Below, in pieces: positions 44,300-53,874 of a stretch of 64,000 nt of DNA. Below the pieces are notes generated by a model. It did no database searches, was not told the DNA's origin, and worked only from the letters and a program-made list of their open reading frames with translations. Origin of the DNA: Providencia sp. R33 (GTDB taxonomy: Bacteria; Pseudomonadota; Gammaproteobacteria; Enterobacterales; Enterobacteriaceae); assembly GCF_019343475.1 (NCBI RefSeq), contig NZ_CP072453.1:3658001-3722000 (forward strand). Direction: 5' to 3'. How positions within the stretch are numbered: position 1 is the stretch's first letter; each line of letters begins with the position of its first letter. The translations under genes and the position numbers were made by a program.

Positions 44300-45949
44300 T
44301 TATTTTTTCTCTTTTTTATCGCGACTGTGCAGACCACGTTTTTCCAGACCACGGTAAATCACTTGTTGCTGGATGATAGTCACTAAGTTACTCACGATAT
44401 AATACAGTACCAGACCTGATGGGAACCACAGGAAGAAGATGGTGAACACGACAGGCATGTACGTCATAATCTTCTGCTGCATAGGGTCAGTTACAGCGGT
44501 TGGTGACATTTTCTGAATCACAAACATCGTCACACCCATTAATACTGGCAGGATGTAATACGGGTCTTGTGCAGACAAGTCTTGAATCCAACCGAAGAAC
44601 GGTGCGTGACGCAGTTCAACAGAACCCATCAACATATAGTAAAGTGCAAGGAAGATAGGCATTTGGATAAGCAGCGGTAAACATCCACCCAGTGGATTTA
44701 CTTTTTCTGCTTTATACATCGCCATCATTTCTTGGCTCATACGTTGTTTATCGTCACCAATACGCTCACGCATTGCAGCCAGTTTCGGTTGCAGTAAACG
44801 CATTTTCGCCATGGAGGTGTACTGCGCTTTAGTCAGCGGGTACATGATACCACGAACGATAAAGGTGATAACGATGATGGCGATACCCCAGTTACCCACG
44901 AAACCGTGAATAAATTTCAGCAATTTAAATAATGGCTGAGAGATAAACCATAACCAACCGTAATCAACGGTTAAGTCTAAGTGTGGTGCAACTGCTGCCA
45001 TCTCAGACTGAATTTCTGGACCAACCCATAACGTTGATGAATAAGTACCTGCGCCATTAGCGGCAATCGTCATTGGCTCACTCTTATAACCAATGATGGC
45101 AGATTTTTTATCAAGGTCGATGGTATAGAACGTGCTTTTCTCTGCGCTTGCGGGGATCCAAGCTGTCGCAAAGTATTGTTGCAGCATCGCAACCCAGCCG
45201 CCTTTTGTGCTCAGGCTCAGGTTTTTATCTTCAATGTCACCAAAGCTATATTTTTTATAGTTGTTTTCATCAGAAGAGTACGCCGCACCACGGTAAGTGT
45301 GCAGAGCAAAGTTGCTGCTACCGGTATCACGATCTTTTGGTAATTCGATAGTTTGTTTTAACTGACCGAAAAACGCCAACGTCAGCGGTTGTGCTGTCGG
45401 GTTTTGGATACTGTATTCAACTTCAACAGTATATTGGCCGCGTTTCACAATGTACGTTTTTTGGTAAACAACACCGTTGCTATCCGTAAATGACATTGGG
45501 ACGCGTAATACGTCTTGGCCGTTCGCTAAAGTGAAAGTTGCAGAATCTGCAGAGTATAGCGGACGTTCGCCGTTATTATTTGCTGGGTTGTCTGGGCCAT
45601 GAGGGCCAATCAAACCACTTTGTGCCTGGTAGACAAAGCCTGGGTTAGTTTCCAGTAAACGGAAAGGGTCTTCCGAATGAAGGGTCGCAGGATAGGCTAA
45701 CAGGTCAGCCTCATCGATATCACCACCACGAGTATTGATGCGAATATCCAGTACATCAGTTTTAACGGTGATGAGCTTACCTTGCCCACTGCTAGTTACT
45801 GCTTGGGCATCACTGCTTGGCATATCCGCTTGTTGCGAAGTTTGAACAGTTTTAACGTCCTGAGCAACTTTATCGCTCTCCCAGGCCTGCCAAACTAAGA
45901 ACGACACGAACAACAAAGCGATGAGTAGAAGATTGCGTTGCGAATCCAT
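44300..45949 (-). CDS. yidC: Membrane protein insertase YidC
   Basis: Inner-membrane insertase acting with or without SecYEG. The 549-residue protein has an N-terminal membrane anchor (residues 6-20), a large periplasmic domain and five C-terminal helices. Conserved cores are FVGNWGIAIIVITFIVRGIMYPLT, with the hydrophilic-groove Arg, and NPLGGCLPLLIQMPIFLALYYML. It lies two bases after yidD. Confidence 0.98.
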   Translation of the reverse strand: MDSQRNLLLIALLFVSFLVWQAWESDKVAQDVKTVQTSQQADMPSSDAQAVTSSGQGKLITVKTDVLDIRINTRGGDIDEADLLAYPATLHSEDPFRLLETNPGFVYQAQSGLIGPHGPDNPANNNGERPLYSADSATFTLANGQDVLRVPMSFTDSNGVVYQKTYIVKRGQYTVEVEYSIQNPTAQPLTLAFFGQLKQTIELPKDRDTGSSNFALHTYRGAAYSSDENNYKKYSFGDIEDKNLSLSTKGGWVAMLQQYFATAWIPASAEKSTFYTIDLDKKSAIIGYKSEPMTIAANGAGTYSSTLWVGPEIQSEMAAVAPHLDLTVDYGWLWFISQPLFKLLKFIHGFVGNWGIAIIVITFIVRGIMYPLTKAQYTSMAKMRLLQPKLAAMRERIGDDKQRMSQEMMAMYKAEKVNPLGGCLPLLIQMPIFLALYYMLMGSVELRHAPFFGWIQDLSAQDPYYILPVLMGVTMFVIQKMSPTAVTDPMQQKIMTYMPVVFTIFFLWFPSGLVLYYIVSNLVTIIQQQVIYRGLEKRGLHSRDKKEKK

Positions 45950-45951
45950 CG

Positions 45952-46212
45952 TTATAATTCTCTATTATCATCAGTTTTTCTGGGTGGGACAGGATCATCT
46001 CCACCAGCGTGTAAAGGGTGGCATTTTAATACGCGTTTCGCCGTTAACCAACTCCCTTTTAGCATACCAAACCTGCGCAATGCCTCAATTCCGTAATTTG
46101 AACAAGTAGGATTGAAGCGACAACGAGGCCCTAACAACGGACTAATCGCCAGTTGGTAGCCTCTGATCAGCATGATCAGGATTTTTGAGCCAAGCGACGA
46201 TGACGACGCCAT
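45952..46212 (-). CDS. yidD: Membrane protein insertion efficiency factor YidD
   Basis: An 86-residue membrane-associated protein that helps YidC-dependent insertion. Features are an amphipathic start, YQLAISPLLGPRCRFNPTCSNYG and KRVLKCHPLHAGGDDPVPP, both characteristic. It overlaps the end of rnpA by 37 bases, as in E. coli. Confidence 0.96.
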   Translation of the reverse strand: MASSSSLGSKILIMLIRGYQLAISPLLGPRCRFNPTCSNYGIEALRRFGMLKGSWLTAKRVLKCHPLHAGGDDPVPPRKTDDNREL

Positions 46213-46535
46213 AACTTATCCAATGCTTCCGTGATCTGTTGATTGTCGAGATTGGCAACCCCTTTTCTTACCAATACCACAAAGTCCATTGAAGGCAACT
46301 CGTGTTGATGCAGACGAAAGTATTCACGCGCTAATCGTTTAATACGATTTCGCTCATGAGCTCGTTTAACATTTTTTTTGGCGATGGTAAGACCGATGCG
46401 GGGATGCCCCAGCTCGTTTAGGCGACCAAGGATTGTTATCTCTGGGGAACTCGCCCTCTGCGGCTGCTTAAAGACATTATCGAAATGCCTGGGAGTTAAC
46501 AAACGTAACTCCCGGGTAAAAGCGAGCGTAACCAC
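46176..46535 (-). CDS. rnpA: Ribonuclease P protein component
   Basis: Protein subunit of RNase P, which matures tRNA 5' ends. The 119-residue basic protein starts with GTG, as does the E. coli gene. The signature KKNVKRAHERNRIKRLAREYFR lies at about residues 54-75. Its end overlaps yidD. Confidence 0.97.
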   Translation of the reverse strand: MVTLAFTRELRLLTPRHFDNVFKQPQRASSPEITILGRLNELGHPRIGLTIAKKNVKRAHERNRIKRLAREYFRLHQHELPSMDFVVLVRKGVANLDNQQITEALDKLWRRHRRLAQKS

Positions 46536-46556
46536 TGGAATAGAGGGCTAGCTTTA

Positions 46557-46712
<156 letters not shown>

Positions 46713-47154
46713 CTAACTTTTAAATTTATTACTGATTCAGTAAACGCGTTGGCAACCAGTGGAAACTGATTTACACCTGTGCCTCTATCGCAACAATATA
46801 GAAAGAGGCAGGATTGTAATAAAACATAGGGGGTCACGTCAATAAAATGACGCAATCAAACCACTTTTATTTATAGCCTGGCTGACCGGTTTGCCGACAT
46901 ATGCTGTGACAGTCAACTCATGATTCTATTTTCATACTGACTGACAACCTGCTTTTGCCTGTATTCATGCCTAACCTTTAGGTTAGAACTGAACAAAGAA
47001 CCCAACAAGTATACCGCAGTTTCGTGTAAAAATCACATCAGCACTGTACACAGGGAGGAAGATTATACGGACTCCGCCCCAAAGCGCAAGGATCTTCCCG
47101 CGATCTAAAAATATTTTTTGATCTTAAGGAATATTTTCGCTAAATCGTCTAAAG

Positions 47155-47163
47155 TTATCCCCA
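47155..47163 (+). promoter_or_regulatory. DnaA-box-like site, 8 of 9
   Basis: TTATCCCCA differs from the consensus TTATCCACA at one position. Confidence 0.5.
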
Positions 47164-47241
47164 GCCATGTGGAAAAAATAACAAAAACTCAGATCCCCCA
47201 GCTAATGTCTTCCTTATAAGCGATGCCTTATCACATTTGCC

Positions 47242-47250
47242 TGTGGATAA
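47242..47250 (-). promoter_or_regulatory. Perfect DnaA box upstream of dnaA
   Basis: TGTGGATAA is the reverse complement of TTATCCACA, the strongest DnaA box. It lies about 210 bases before the dnaA start and is likely autoregulatory. Confidence 0.75.
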
Positions 47251-47320
47251 AAAGCATAAAAACTGTGTAAAAGAATGAAGATCTCTGGCGAATTTTACGG
47301 TATGATCGCTGGTCTATTTC

Positions 47321-47329
47321 TGATCCACA
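47321..47329 (+). promoter_or_regulatory. DnaA-box-like site, 8 of 9, with GATC
   Basis: TGATCCACA matches 8 of 9 consensus bases and contains GATC. It resembles the I-type sites read preferentially by DnaA-ATP. Confidence 0.5.
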
Positions 47330-47462
47330 GATCAGCAATATGCAGTGAGTTAAAGTTAATCTAAACCACTTAGGGTCGTTTTAAAAAATGCCCCATAGAA
47401 AATTCTGTATTTACATCCGTACTTCTTTTTTGTTCCATTGACCTTGTTTAGGGGAGTCCAAC

Positions 47463-48854
47463 GTGTCACTTTCGCTTTGGCAGCAATGTCTTGCCCGATT
47501 GCAGGATGAACTACCTGCCACAGAATTCAGTATGTGGATACGCCCTCTTCAAGCTGAATTAAACGACAATACGCTGGCTCTTTATGCCCCAAATCGTTTC
47601 GTTCTCGACTGGGTTAGGGATAAGTACATCAATAATATCAACGAATTATTGAATGACTTTTGTGGAACTGACGCACCTGCACTACACTTTGAAGTAGGCA
47701 ATAAACCGATTACTGTCGCGCCAGCAGCACCTCAAGCTCGTACTACTCACGAAGTGCCTGCTTTTGCCGTACCGTCAGCGCCCGTTAAACCAAGTTGGGA
47801 CAATTCAGCAAAAGTACAACCTGATGTGGCTTACCGTTCAAATGTGAACCCTAAGCACAATTTTGATAACTTTGTTGAAGGTAAATCGAACCAGTTGGCT
47901 CGCGCAGCGGCGAGACAAGTCGCTGAAAATCCAGGTGGGGCTTATAATCCGTTATTCCTTTATGGCGGAACGGGTTTAGGTAAAACCCACTTATTGCACG
48001 CTGTGGGCAACAGCATTATGCAACACAAGGCCAATGCACGTGTCGTTTACATGCACTCTGAACGTTTTGTTCAAGATATGGTCAAAGCTCTACAGAACAA
48101 CGCCATTGAAGAGTTCAAACGCTATTACCGTTCTGTCGATGCATTATTAATTGATGATATTCAATTTTTTGCCAATAAAGAGCGTTCTCAGGAAGAATTC
48201 TTCCATACATTTAACGCGCTACTTGAAGGCAATCAGCAAATTATTTTAACGTCCGACCGTTATCCTAAAGAAATTAACGGGGTGGAAGATCGCTTAAAAT
48301 CACGCTTTGGTTGGGGTCTAACCGTCGCTATTGAACCACCAGAACTTGAAACGCGTGTGGCGATATTAATGAAAAAAGCGGATGAAAATGAGATTCAGCT
48401 TCCAGGTGAAGTGGCCTTTTTCATCGCAAAACGTCTGCGTTCCAACGTCCGTGAATTGGAAGGCGCGTTAAATCGTGTGATTGCCAATGCAAACTTTACT
48501 GGCCGCGCGATAACAATCGATTTTGTCAGAGAAGCACTACGTGACCTATTAGCACTACAAGAAAAACTGGTAACTATTGATAATATTCAGAAAACAGTTG
48601 CTGAGTATTATAAAATTAAAGTCGCTGATTTACTTTCAAAACGTCGTTCTCGTTCTGTCGCTCGTCCGCGTCAGATGGCAATGGCACTGGCGAAAGAGCT
48701 GACTAACCATAGTTTACCTGAAATCGGGGATGCCTTTGGCGGCCGTGACCATACCACGGTGTTACACGCTTGTCGTAAAATTGAACAGTTACGGGAAGAA
48801 AGCCATGACATCAAAGAAGATTTTTCTAATTTAATCAGAACATTATCATCTTAA
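47463..48854 (+). CDS. dnaA: Chromosomal replication initiator protein DnaA
   Basis: AAA+ protein that binds DnaA boxes and opens oriC. The 463-residue protein starts with GTG after GGGGAG. Domain III has Walker A GGTGLGKTH and Walker B LLIDDIQF; domain IV has the DnaA-box-binding signature NHSLPEIGDAFGGRDHTTVLHA. First gene of dnaA-dnaN-recF-gyrB. Confidence 0.98.
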   Translation: MSLSLWQQCLARLQDELPATEFSMWIRPLQAELNDNTLALYAPNRFVLDWVRDKYINNINELLNDFCGTDAPALHFEVGNKPITVAPAAPQARTTHEVPAFAVPSAPVKPSWDNSAKVQPDVAYRSNVNPKHNFDNFVEGKSNQLARAAARQVAENPGGAYNPLFLYGGTGLGKTHLLHAVGNSIMQHKANARVVYMHSERFVQDMVKALQNNAIEEFKRYYRSVDALLIDDIQFFANKERSQEEFFHTFNALLEGNQQIILTSDRYPKEINGVEDRLKSRFGWGLTVAIEPPELETRVAILMKKADENEIQLPGEVAFFIAKRLRSNVRELEGALNRVIANANFTGRAITIDFVREALRDLLALQEKLVTIDNIQKTVAEYYKIKVADLLSKRRSRSVARPRQMAMALAKELTNHSLPEIGDAFGGRDHTTVLHACRKIEQLREESHDIKEDFSNLIRTLSS

Positions 48855-48859
48855 TTGCT

Positions 48860-49960
48860 ATGAAATTTATAATAGAACGCGAGCAGTTATTAAAACCGTT
48901 ACAACAGGTTAGTGGTCCTTTAGGTGGGCGTCCAACTCTGCCTATTTTAGGTAACCTTTTATTACAGGTAAAAGAAGGCACCCTCCAACTCACTGGAACC
49001 GACCTCGAAATGGAGATGATGGCCAATGTCACCCTAACAGGGGAACATGAAGTTGGCGCAACAACGGTGCCCGCACGCAAATTTTTCGATATTTGGCGTG
49101 GATTACCAGAGGGTTCTGAAATTCATGTAGAGCTCAATGATGACAGACTGCTCGTCCGTTCTGGGCGAAGCCGCTTCTCATTATCAACGTTGCCTGCGGC
49201 TGATTTTCCAAACTTGGATGATTGGCAAAGCGAAGTTGAATTTTCTCTTCCGCAATCAATACTGAAACGTTTAATTGAAGCGACTCAGTTTTCAATGGCA
49301 CACCAAGATGTTCGTTATTACCTCAACGGTATGTTATTTGAAACAGAAGACCAAATGCTCAGAACGGTTTCAACCGATGGCCACCGCTTGGCGGTTTGTG
49401 CGATGGATATTGGGCAATCTCTGCCGTCTCACTCCGTGATCGTACCACGTAAAGGCGTGATTGAGTTAATGCGCTTATTAGACGGTGGCGATGCCCCTTT
49501 GCAATTGCAAATCGGCAGCAACAATATTCGTGCCCATGTTGGGGACTTTATCTTCACGTCTAAGTTAGTGGATGGTCGTTTCCCTGATTACCGCCGCGTG
49601 TTACCGAAAAACCCAGACAAAACATTAGAAGCGCGTTGTGACTTACTTAAACAAGCGTTTTCCCGTGCTGCAATTTTATCAAATGAAAAATTCCGCGGTG
49701 TCCGTCTGTATTTTAGTGAAAATCAATTGCGCATCACGGCGAATAACCCTGAGCAAGAGGAAGCTGAAGAAATCGTTGACGTCAGCTACCAAGGCACTGA
49801 AATGGAAATCGGCTTTAACGTCAGCTACATCTTAGATGTCCTTAACGCGCTGAAAAGTGAAAATGTGCAACTCCTACTCACTGATGCAACTTCTAGCGTA
49901 CAAATTGAAGATGCGGACAGCAAAGCGGCAGTTTATGTCGTCATGCCAATGCGTTTATAA
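48860..49960 (+). CDS. dnaN: DNA polymerase III beta sliding clamp
   Basis: Ring-shaped processivity clamp. The 366 residues have the E. coli length, start MKFIIEREQLLKPLQQVSGP and end VVMPMRL, which is the client-binding C-terminus. It starts five bases after dnaA. Confidence 0.98.
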   Translation: MKFIIEREQLLKPLQQVSGPLGGRPTLPILGNLLLQVKEGTLQLTGTDLEMEMMANVTLTGEHEVGATTVPARKFFDIWRGLPEGSEIHVELNDDRLLVRSGRSRFSLSTLPAADFPNLDDWQSEVEFSLPQSILKRLIEATQFSMAHQDVRYYLNGMLFETEDQMLRTVSTDGHRLAVCAMDIGQSLPSHSVIVPRKGVIELMRLLDGGDAPLQLQIGSNNIRAHVGDFIFTSKLVDGRFPDYRRVLPKNPDKTLEARCDLLKQAFSRAAILSNEKFRGVRLYFSENQLRITANNPEQEEAEEIVDVSYQGTEMEIGFNVSYILDVLNALKSENVQLLLTDATSSVQIEDADSKAAVYVVMPMRL

Positions 49961-49969
49961 TCGGTATTT

Positions 49970-51064
49970 ATGATCCTTTCGCGTTTATTGATCCGCGATT
50001 TTCGAAATATAGAAAATGCGGATCTCTCCTTAGCCAATGGGTTTAATTTTCTCATTGGCCCGAATGGGAGCGGTAAAACCAGTATATTGGAAGCGATATA
50101 CACTTTAGGCCATGGCCGTGCATTTCGCAGTATTCAAGCGAACCGAGTTATACGCCATGAACAAGAACAATTTATTCTTCATGGTAAACTGAGTCACTTA
50201 GATGAAACGCGTAACGACCTTTCATTAGGCTTAAGTAAAAACCGCGAAGGTGACAGTAAAGTCCGAATTGACGGAACAGATGGCCATAAAATTGCTGAAC
50301 TCGCAAAATTATTGCCAATGCAATTGATTACCCCAGAAGGTTTTACCTTACTCAATGGCGGCCCTAAATACCGCCGCGCATTCATTGATTGGGGCTGTTT
50401 TCACAACGACCCACTGTTTTTCTCTGTTTGGTCAGATTTAAAACGGTTATTAAAGCAGCGAAATGCCGCTTTACGGCAAGTCACTCGTTATGATCAAATT
50501 CGCCATTGGGATGCTCAGTTAGCACCACTTTCAGAGCAAATAAGTCAATGGCGACAAGACTATATTTCTGGTATTGCAGAGAATATAGAGCAGACTTGCC
50601 AACAATTTTTACCCGAATTTTCATTATCTGTCTCCTTCCAACGTGGTTGGGATAAAGAAATTGATTATTCAGAGCAACTAGAACGCCAATTTGAGCGTGA
50701 TAGAGCACTAACCTACACCGCTTCAGGACCACATAAAGCGGATTTGCGGATCAGAGCCAATGGGATTCCTGTTGAAGACATGCTTTCACGGGGACAGCTC
50801 AAGCTGTTGATGTGTGCACTTAGGTTAGCGCAGGGTGAGTTTTTCACCCGTCAGAGCGGGCAGCAATGCCTGTATCTGCTGGATGATTTTGCCTCCGAAC
50901 TCGATGCGGGTCGCCGTCAATTATTGGCAGCTCGCCTCAAAGCTACGCAAGCACAGGTGTTTGTTAGTGCCATTACACCCGAGCAAGTTAATGATATGAT
51001 AGATGCAAATAGCAAGATGTTTAGCGTAGAACATGGCAAAATAGAAGTTCAACCTCAGGAATAG
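49970..51064 (+). CDS. recF: DNA repair/recombination protein RecF
   Basis: SMC-like ATPase that helps RecOR load RecA on gapped DNA. The 364-residue protein has Walker A GPNGSGKTS (about residues 30-38), the signature LSRGQLKLLMCAL and Walker B LYLLDDFASELD. It starts nine bases after dnaN. Confidence 0.97.
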   Translation: MILSRLLIRDFRNIENADLSLANGFNFLIGPNGSGKTSILEAIYTLGHGRAFRSIQANRVIRHEQEQFILHGKLSHLDETRNDLSLGLSKNREGDSKVRIDGTDGHKIAELAKLLPMQLITPEGFTLLNGGPKYRRAFIDWGCFHNDPLFFSVWSDLKRLLKQRNAALRQVTRYDQIRHWDAQLAPLSEQISQWRQDYISGIAENIEQTCQQFLPEFSLSVSFQRGWDKEIDYSEQLERQFERDRALTYTASGPHKADLRIRANGIPVEDMLSRGQLKLLMCALRLAQGEFFTRQSGQQCLYLLDDFASELDAGRRQLLAARLKATQAQVFVSAITPEQVNDMIDANSKMFSVEHGKIEVQPQE

Positions 51065-51082
51065 AAAGAGCAGGAAACGTTG

Positions 51083-53497
51083 ATGTCGAATACATATGAC
51101 TCCTCAAGTATCAAGGTATTAAAAGGACTGGATGCGGTGCGTAAGCGCCCGGGCATGTATATCGGTGATACAGACGATGGAACAGGTCTTCATCACATGG
51201 TTTTCGAGGTTGTCGACAATGCTATCGACGAAGCCCTCGCAGGCTTTTGTGACGATATCGTTATCACTATCCATGCCGATAACTCTATCTCCGTACAGGA
51301 TGATGGACGTGGTATCCCAACGGGTATCCACGAAGAAGAAGGTGTCTCTGCTGCAGAAGTCATCATGACAGTTCTGCACGCAGGGGGTAAATTCGATGAT
51401 AACTCCTATAAAGTTTCCGGCGGATTGCACGGCGTAGGGGTATCGGTTGTTAACGCCTTATCTGAAAAATTAGAATTAGTCATCAAGCGTGATGGCAAAG
51501 TCCACGAACAAATCTACAAACACGGTGAGCCTCAAGGCCCTTTAACCGTTGTTGGTGAAACTGACCAAACAGGGACACGCGTCCGTTTTTGGCCAAGCAT
51601 GGACACCTTTAAAGGCGTCACTGAGTTCGAATATGACATATTAGCGAAGCGTTTACGTGAGTTATCCTTCTTAAACTCGGGCGTTTCTATCAAACTCATT
51701 GATAAGCGTGATGGAAAAGAAGACCATTTCCATTATGAAGGTGGTATCAAAGCATTCGTTGAGTATTTAAGCCGCAACAAAACCCCGATCCACCCATCCG
51801 TATTCTATTTCTCTACAGAAAAAGACGGTATTGGCGTTGAAGTTTCAATGCAGTGGAATGATGGTTTCCAAGAAAACGTTTACTGCTTTACCAATAACAT
51901 TCCACAGCGCGATGGTGGTACTCACCTTGCTGGTTTCCGTGCCGCGATGACGCGTACACTGAACAACTACATGGAAAAAGAAGGTTATCAGAAAAAAAGC
52001 AAAGTCAACGCAACAGGTGACGATGCCCGTGAAGGTCTGATTGCTGTTATTTCTGTAAAAGTCCCTGATCCTAAATTCTCATCACAAACCAAAGAAAAAC
52101 TGGTGTCATCCGAAGTGAAAACTGCGGTTGAAACGATGATGAATGAGAAACTGGTTGAGTATTTACTGGAAAACCCAAATGACGCCAAAATCGTTGTTGG
52201 GAAAATTATTGATGCCGCACGTGCGCGTGAAGCAGCACGTAAAGCCCGTGAAATGACACGTCGTAAAGGCGCGTTAGATTTAGCAGGCTTACCGGGTAAA
52301 CTGGCTGACTGCCAAGAACGCGACCCTGCATTATCCGAACTGTACCTTGTGGAAGGGGACTCAGCGGGCGGCTCAGCAAAACAAGGCCGTAACCGTAAAA
52401 ACCAAGCCATCCTACCGCTGAAAGGTAAAATTCTTAACGTTGAAAAAGCGCGTTTTGATAAAATGCTTTCTTCTCAGGAAGTTGCAACCCTTATTACCGC
52501 ATTAGGTTGTGGTATCGGTCGCGATGAATATAACCCAGACAAACTGCGTTACCACAGCATTATTATCATGACGGATGCCGACGTCGATGGTTCACACATT
52601 CGTACGTTACTGTTGACCTTCTTCTATCGTCAAATGCCTGAAATTGTTGAGCGTGGCCATATCTTTATCGCTCAGCCACCACTGTACAAAGTGAAGCGTG
52701 GTAAACAAGAACAGTACATTAAAGATGACGATGCGATGGACGATTACCTAATTTCTATCGCCCTTGATGGCGCTGAGCTGCATTTAAGTGCAGATGCACC
52801 AGCCATGAAAGGTGAGGAATTAGAGAAGTTGGTTGTTGAATACAATGCGGCTCACCGTATTATTCGCCGTCTTGAGCGCCTTTACCCACAAGCGTTACTC
52901 AATAGCTTGGTTTATCAGTCAACTTTGACGGAAGATGATTTAAAAACCAAAGAAAAAGTTGAAGAATGGGCAAAAACGCTTGTTCAGCGCTTAACGGACA
53001 ACGAGCAATTCGGTAGCACCTACAGCTACACTATTAACGAAAACCGTGAACGTCAATTGTTCGAACCAACCATCCGTATTCGCACCCACGGTGTTGATAC
53101 TGATTACAACCTCGATTTTGATTTTGTACACGGTAGTGAGTACCGCCGTATCACTCACTTAGGTGATATCATTGGTGGGCTGATTGAAGAAGGTGCCTAC
53201 ATCCAACGTGGTGAACGCCGTCAAGACATTAGCAACTTCGAAGAAGCACTGGCTTGGTTAACACGTGAATCACGTCGTGGCCTGTATGTACAACGCTATA
53301 AAGGTCTTGGTGAAATGAACCCTGAACAACTTTGGGAAACCACCATGAACCCGGAAACTCGTCGTATGATGCGTGTAACAGTGAAAGATGCAATCGCAAC
53401 AGACTTACTCTTCACCACATTAATGGGTGATGCTGTTGAACCACGTCGTGCCTTTATTGAAGAGAACGCCTTAAAAGCCGCAAATATCGATATTTAA
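51083..53497 (+). CDS. gyrB: DNA gyrase subunit B
   Basis: ATPase subunit of gyrase. From the ATG at 51083 (MSNTYDSSSIKVLKGLDAVR) it has 804 residues, as in E. coli. The GHKL ATP site (DNAIDEAL, DDGRGIP, GGLHGVG), the TOPRIM domain (VEGDSAGG, TDADVDGSHI) and the C-terminal QRYKGLGEMNPEQLWETTM are intact. A TTG one codon upstream is not needed. Confidence 0.98.
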   Translation: MSNTYDSSSIKVLKGLDAVRKRPGMYIGDTDDGTGLHHMVFEVVDNAIDEALAGFCDDIVITIHADNSISVQDDGRGIPTGIHEEEGVSAAEVIMTVLHAGGKFDDNSYKVSGGLHGVGVSVVNALSEKLELVIKRDGKVHEQIYKHGEPQGPLTVVGETDQTGTRVRFWPSMDTFKGVTEFEYDILAKRLRELSFLNSGVSIKLIDKRDGKEDHFHYEGGIKAFVEYLSRNKTPIHPSVFYFSTEKDGIGVEVSMQWNDGFQENVYCFTNNIPQRDGGTHLAGFRAAMTRTLNNYMEKEGYQKKSKVNATGDDAREGLIAVISVKVPDPKFSSQTKEKLVSSEVKTAVETMMNEKLVEYLLENPNDAKIVVGKIIDAARAREAARKAREMTRRKGALDLAGLPGKLADCQERDPALSELYLVEGDSAGGSAKQGRNRKNQAILPLKGKILNVEKARFDKMLSSQEVATLITALGCGIGRDEYNPDKLRYHSIIIMTDADVDGSHIRTLLLTFFYRQMPEIVERGHIFIAQPPLYKVKRGKQEQYIKDDDAMDDYLISIALDGAELHLSADAPAMKGEELEKLVVEYNAAHRIIRRLERLYPQALLNSLVYQSTLTEDDLKTKEKVEEWAKTLVQRLTDNEQFGSTYSYTINENRERQLFEPTIRIRTHGVDTDYNLDFDFVHGSEYRRITHLGDIIGGLIEEGAYIQRGERRQDISNFEEALAWLTRESRRGLYVQRYKGLGEMNPEQLWETTMNPETRRMMRVTVKDAIATDLLFTTLMGDAVEPRRAFIEENALKAANIDI

Positions 53498-53874
53498 TTA
53501 TTATATTGGTGCTATTTATAAAACCCCTGATATGCAAATATCAGGGGTTTTTATTTAAATATTAAATAGTATTAAAATTATATTTTTTTACTTTAATCAT
53601 TAGATTGAAAAAATAAATTTAGTCTTATTTTCAACTTATCGACCATCTAACAAAACACCGTTATCCAGCACAGATAAAACAAAATAAAAATCACTTAAAA
53701 TCAAACACATAAACAAATACCACAGTAAAAGAAAAATAAAAAAACAAATAAACACACATCTAAATCAAAAAAAATAACTCTATTATTTTTATTTCCTTCG
53801 GCATAAAACAGATTACGTTCTGAAAACAGAATATCGCTAATTTAAAACTCACTAAATAAGCCTGTAGGAATATA
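53498..53874. other. AT-rich intergenic region after gyrB
   Basis: Apart from the gyrB terminator, these 377 bases are A/T-rich without ORFs. A small dyad TTCTGAAAACAGAA (53818-53831) lies about 45 bases before the autotransporter start. No PhoB box was seen. Confidence 0.6.
53521..53552 (+). terminator. Rho-independent terminator of gyrB
   Basis: AAACCCCTGATAT (53521-53533) pairs perfectly with ATATCAGGGGTTT (53538-53550) and continues into T. Confidence 0.92.
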
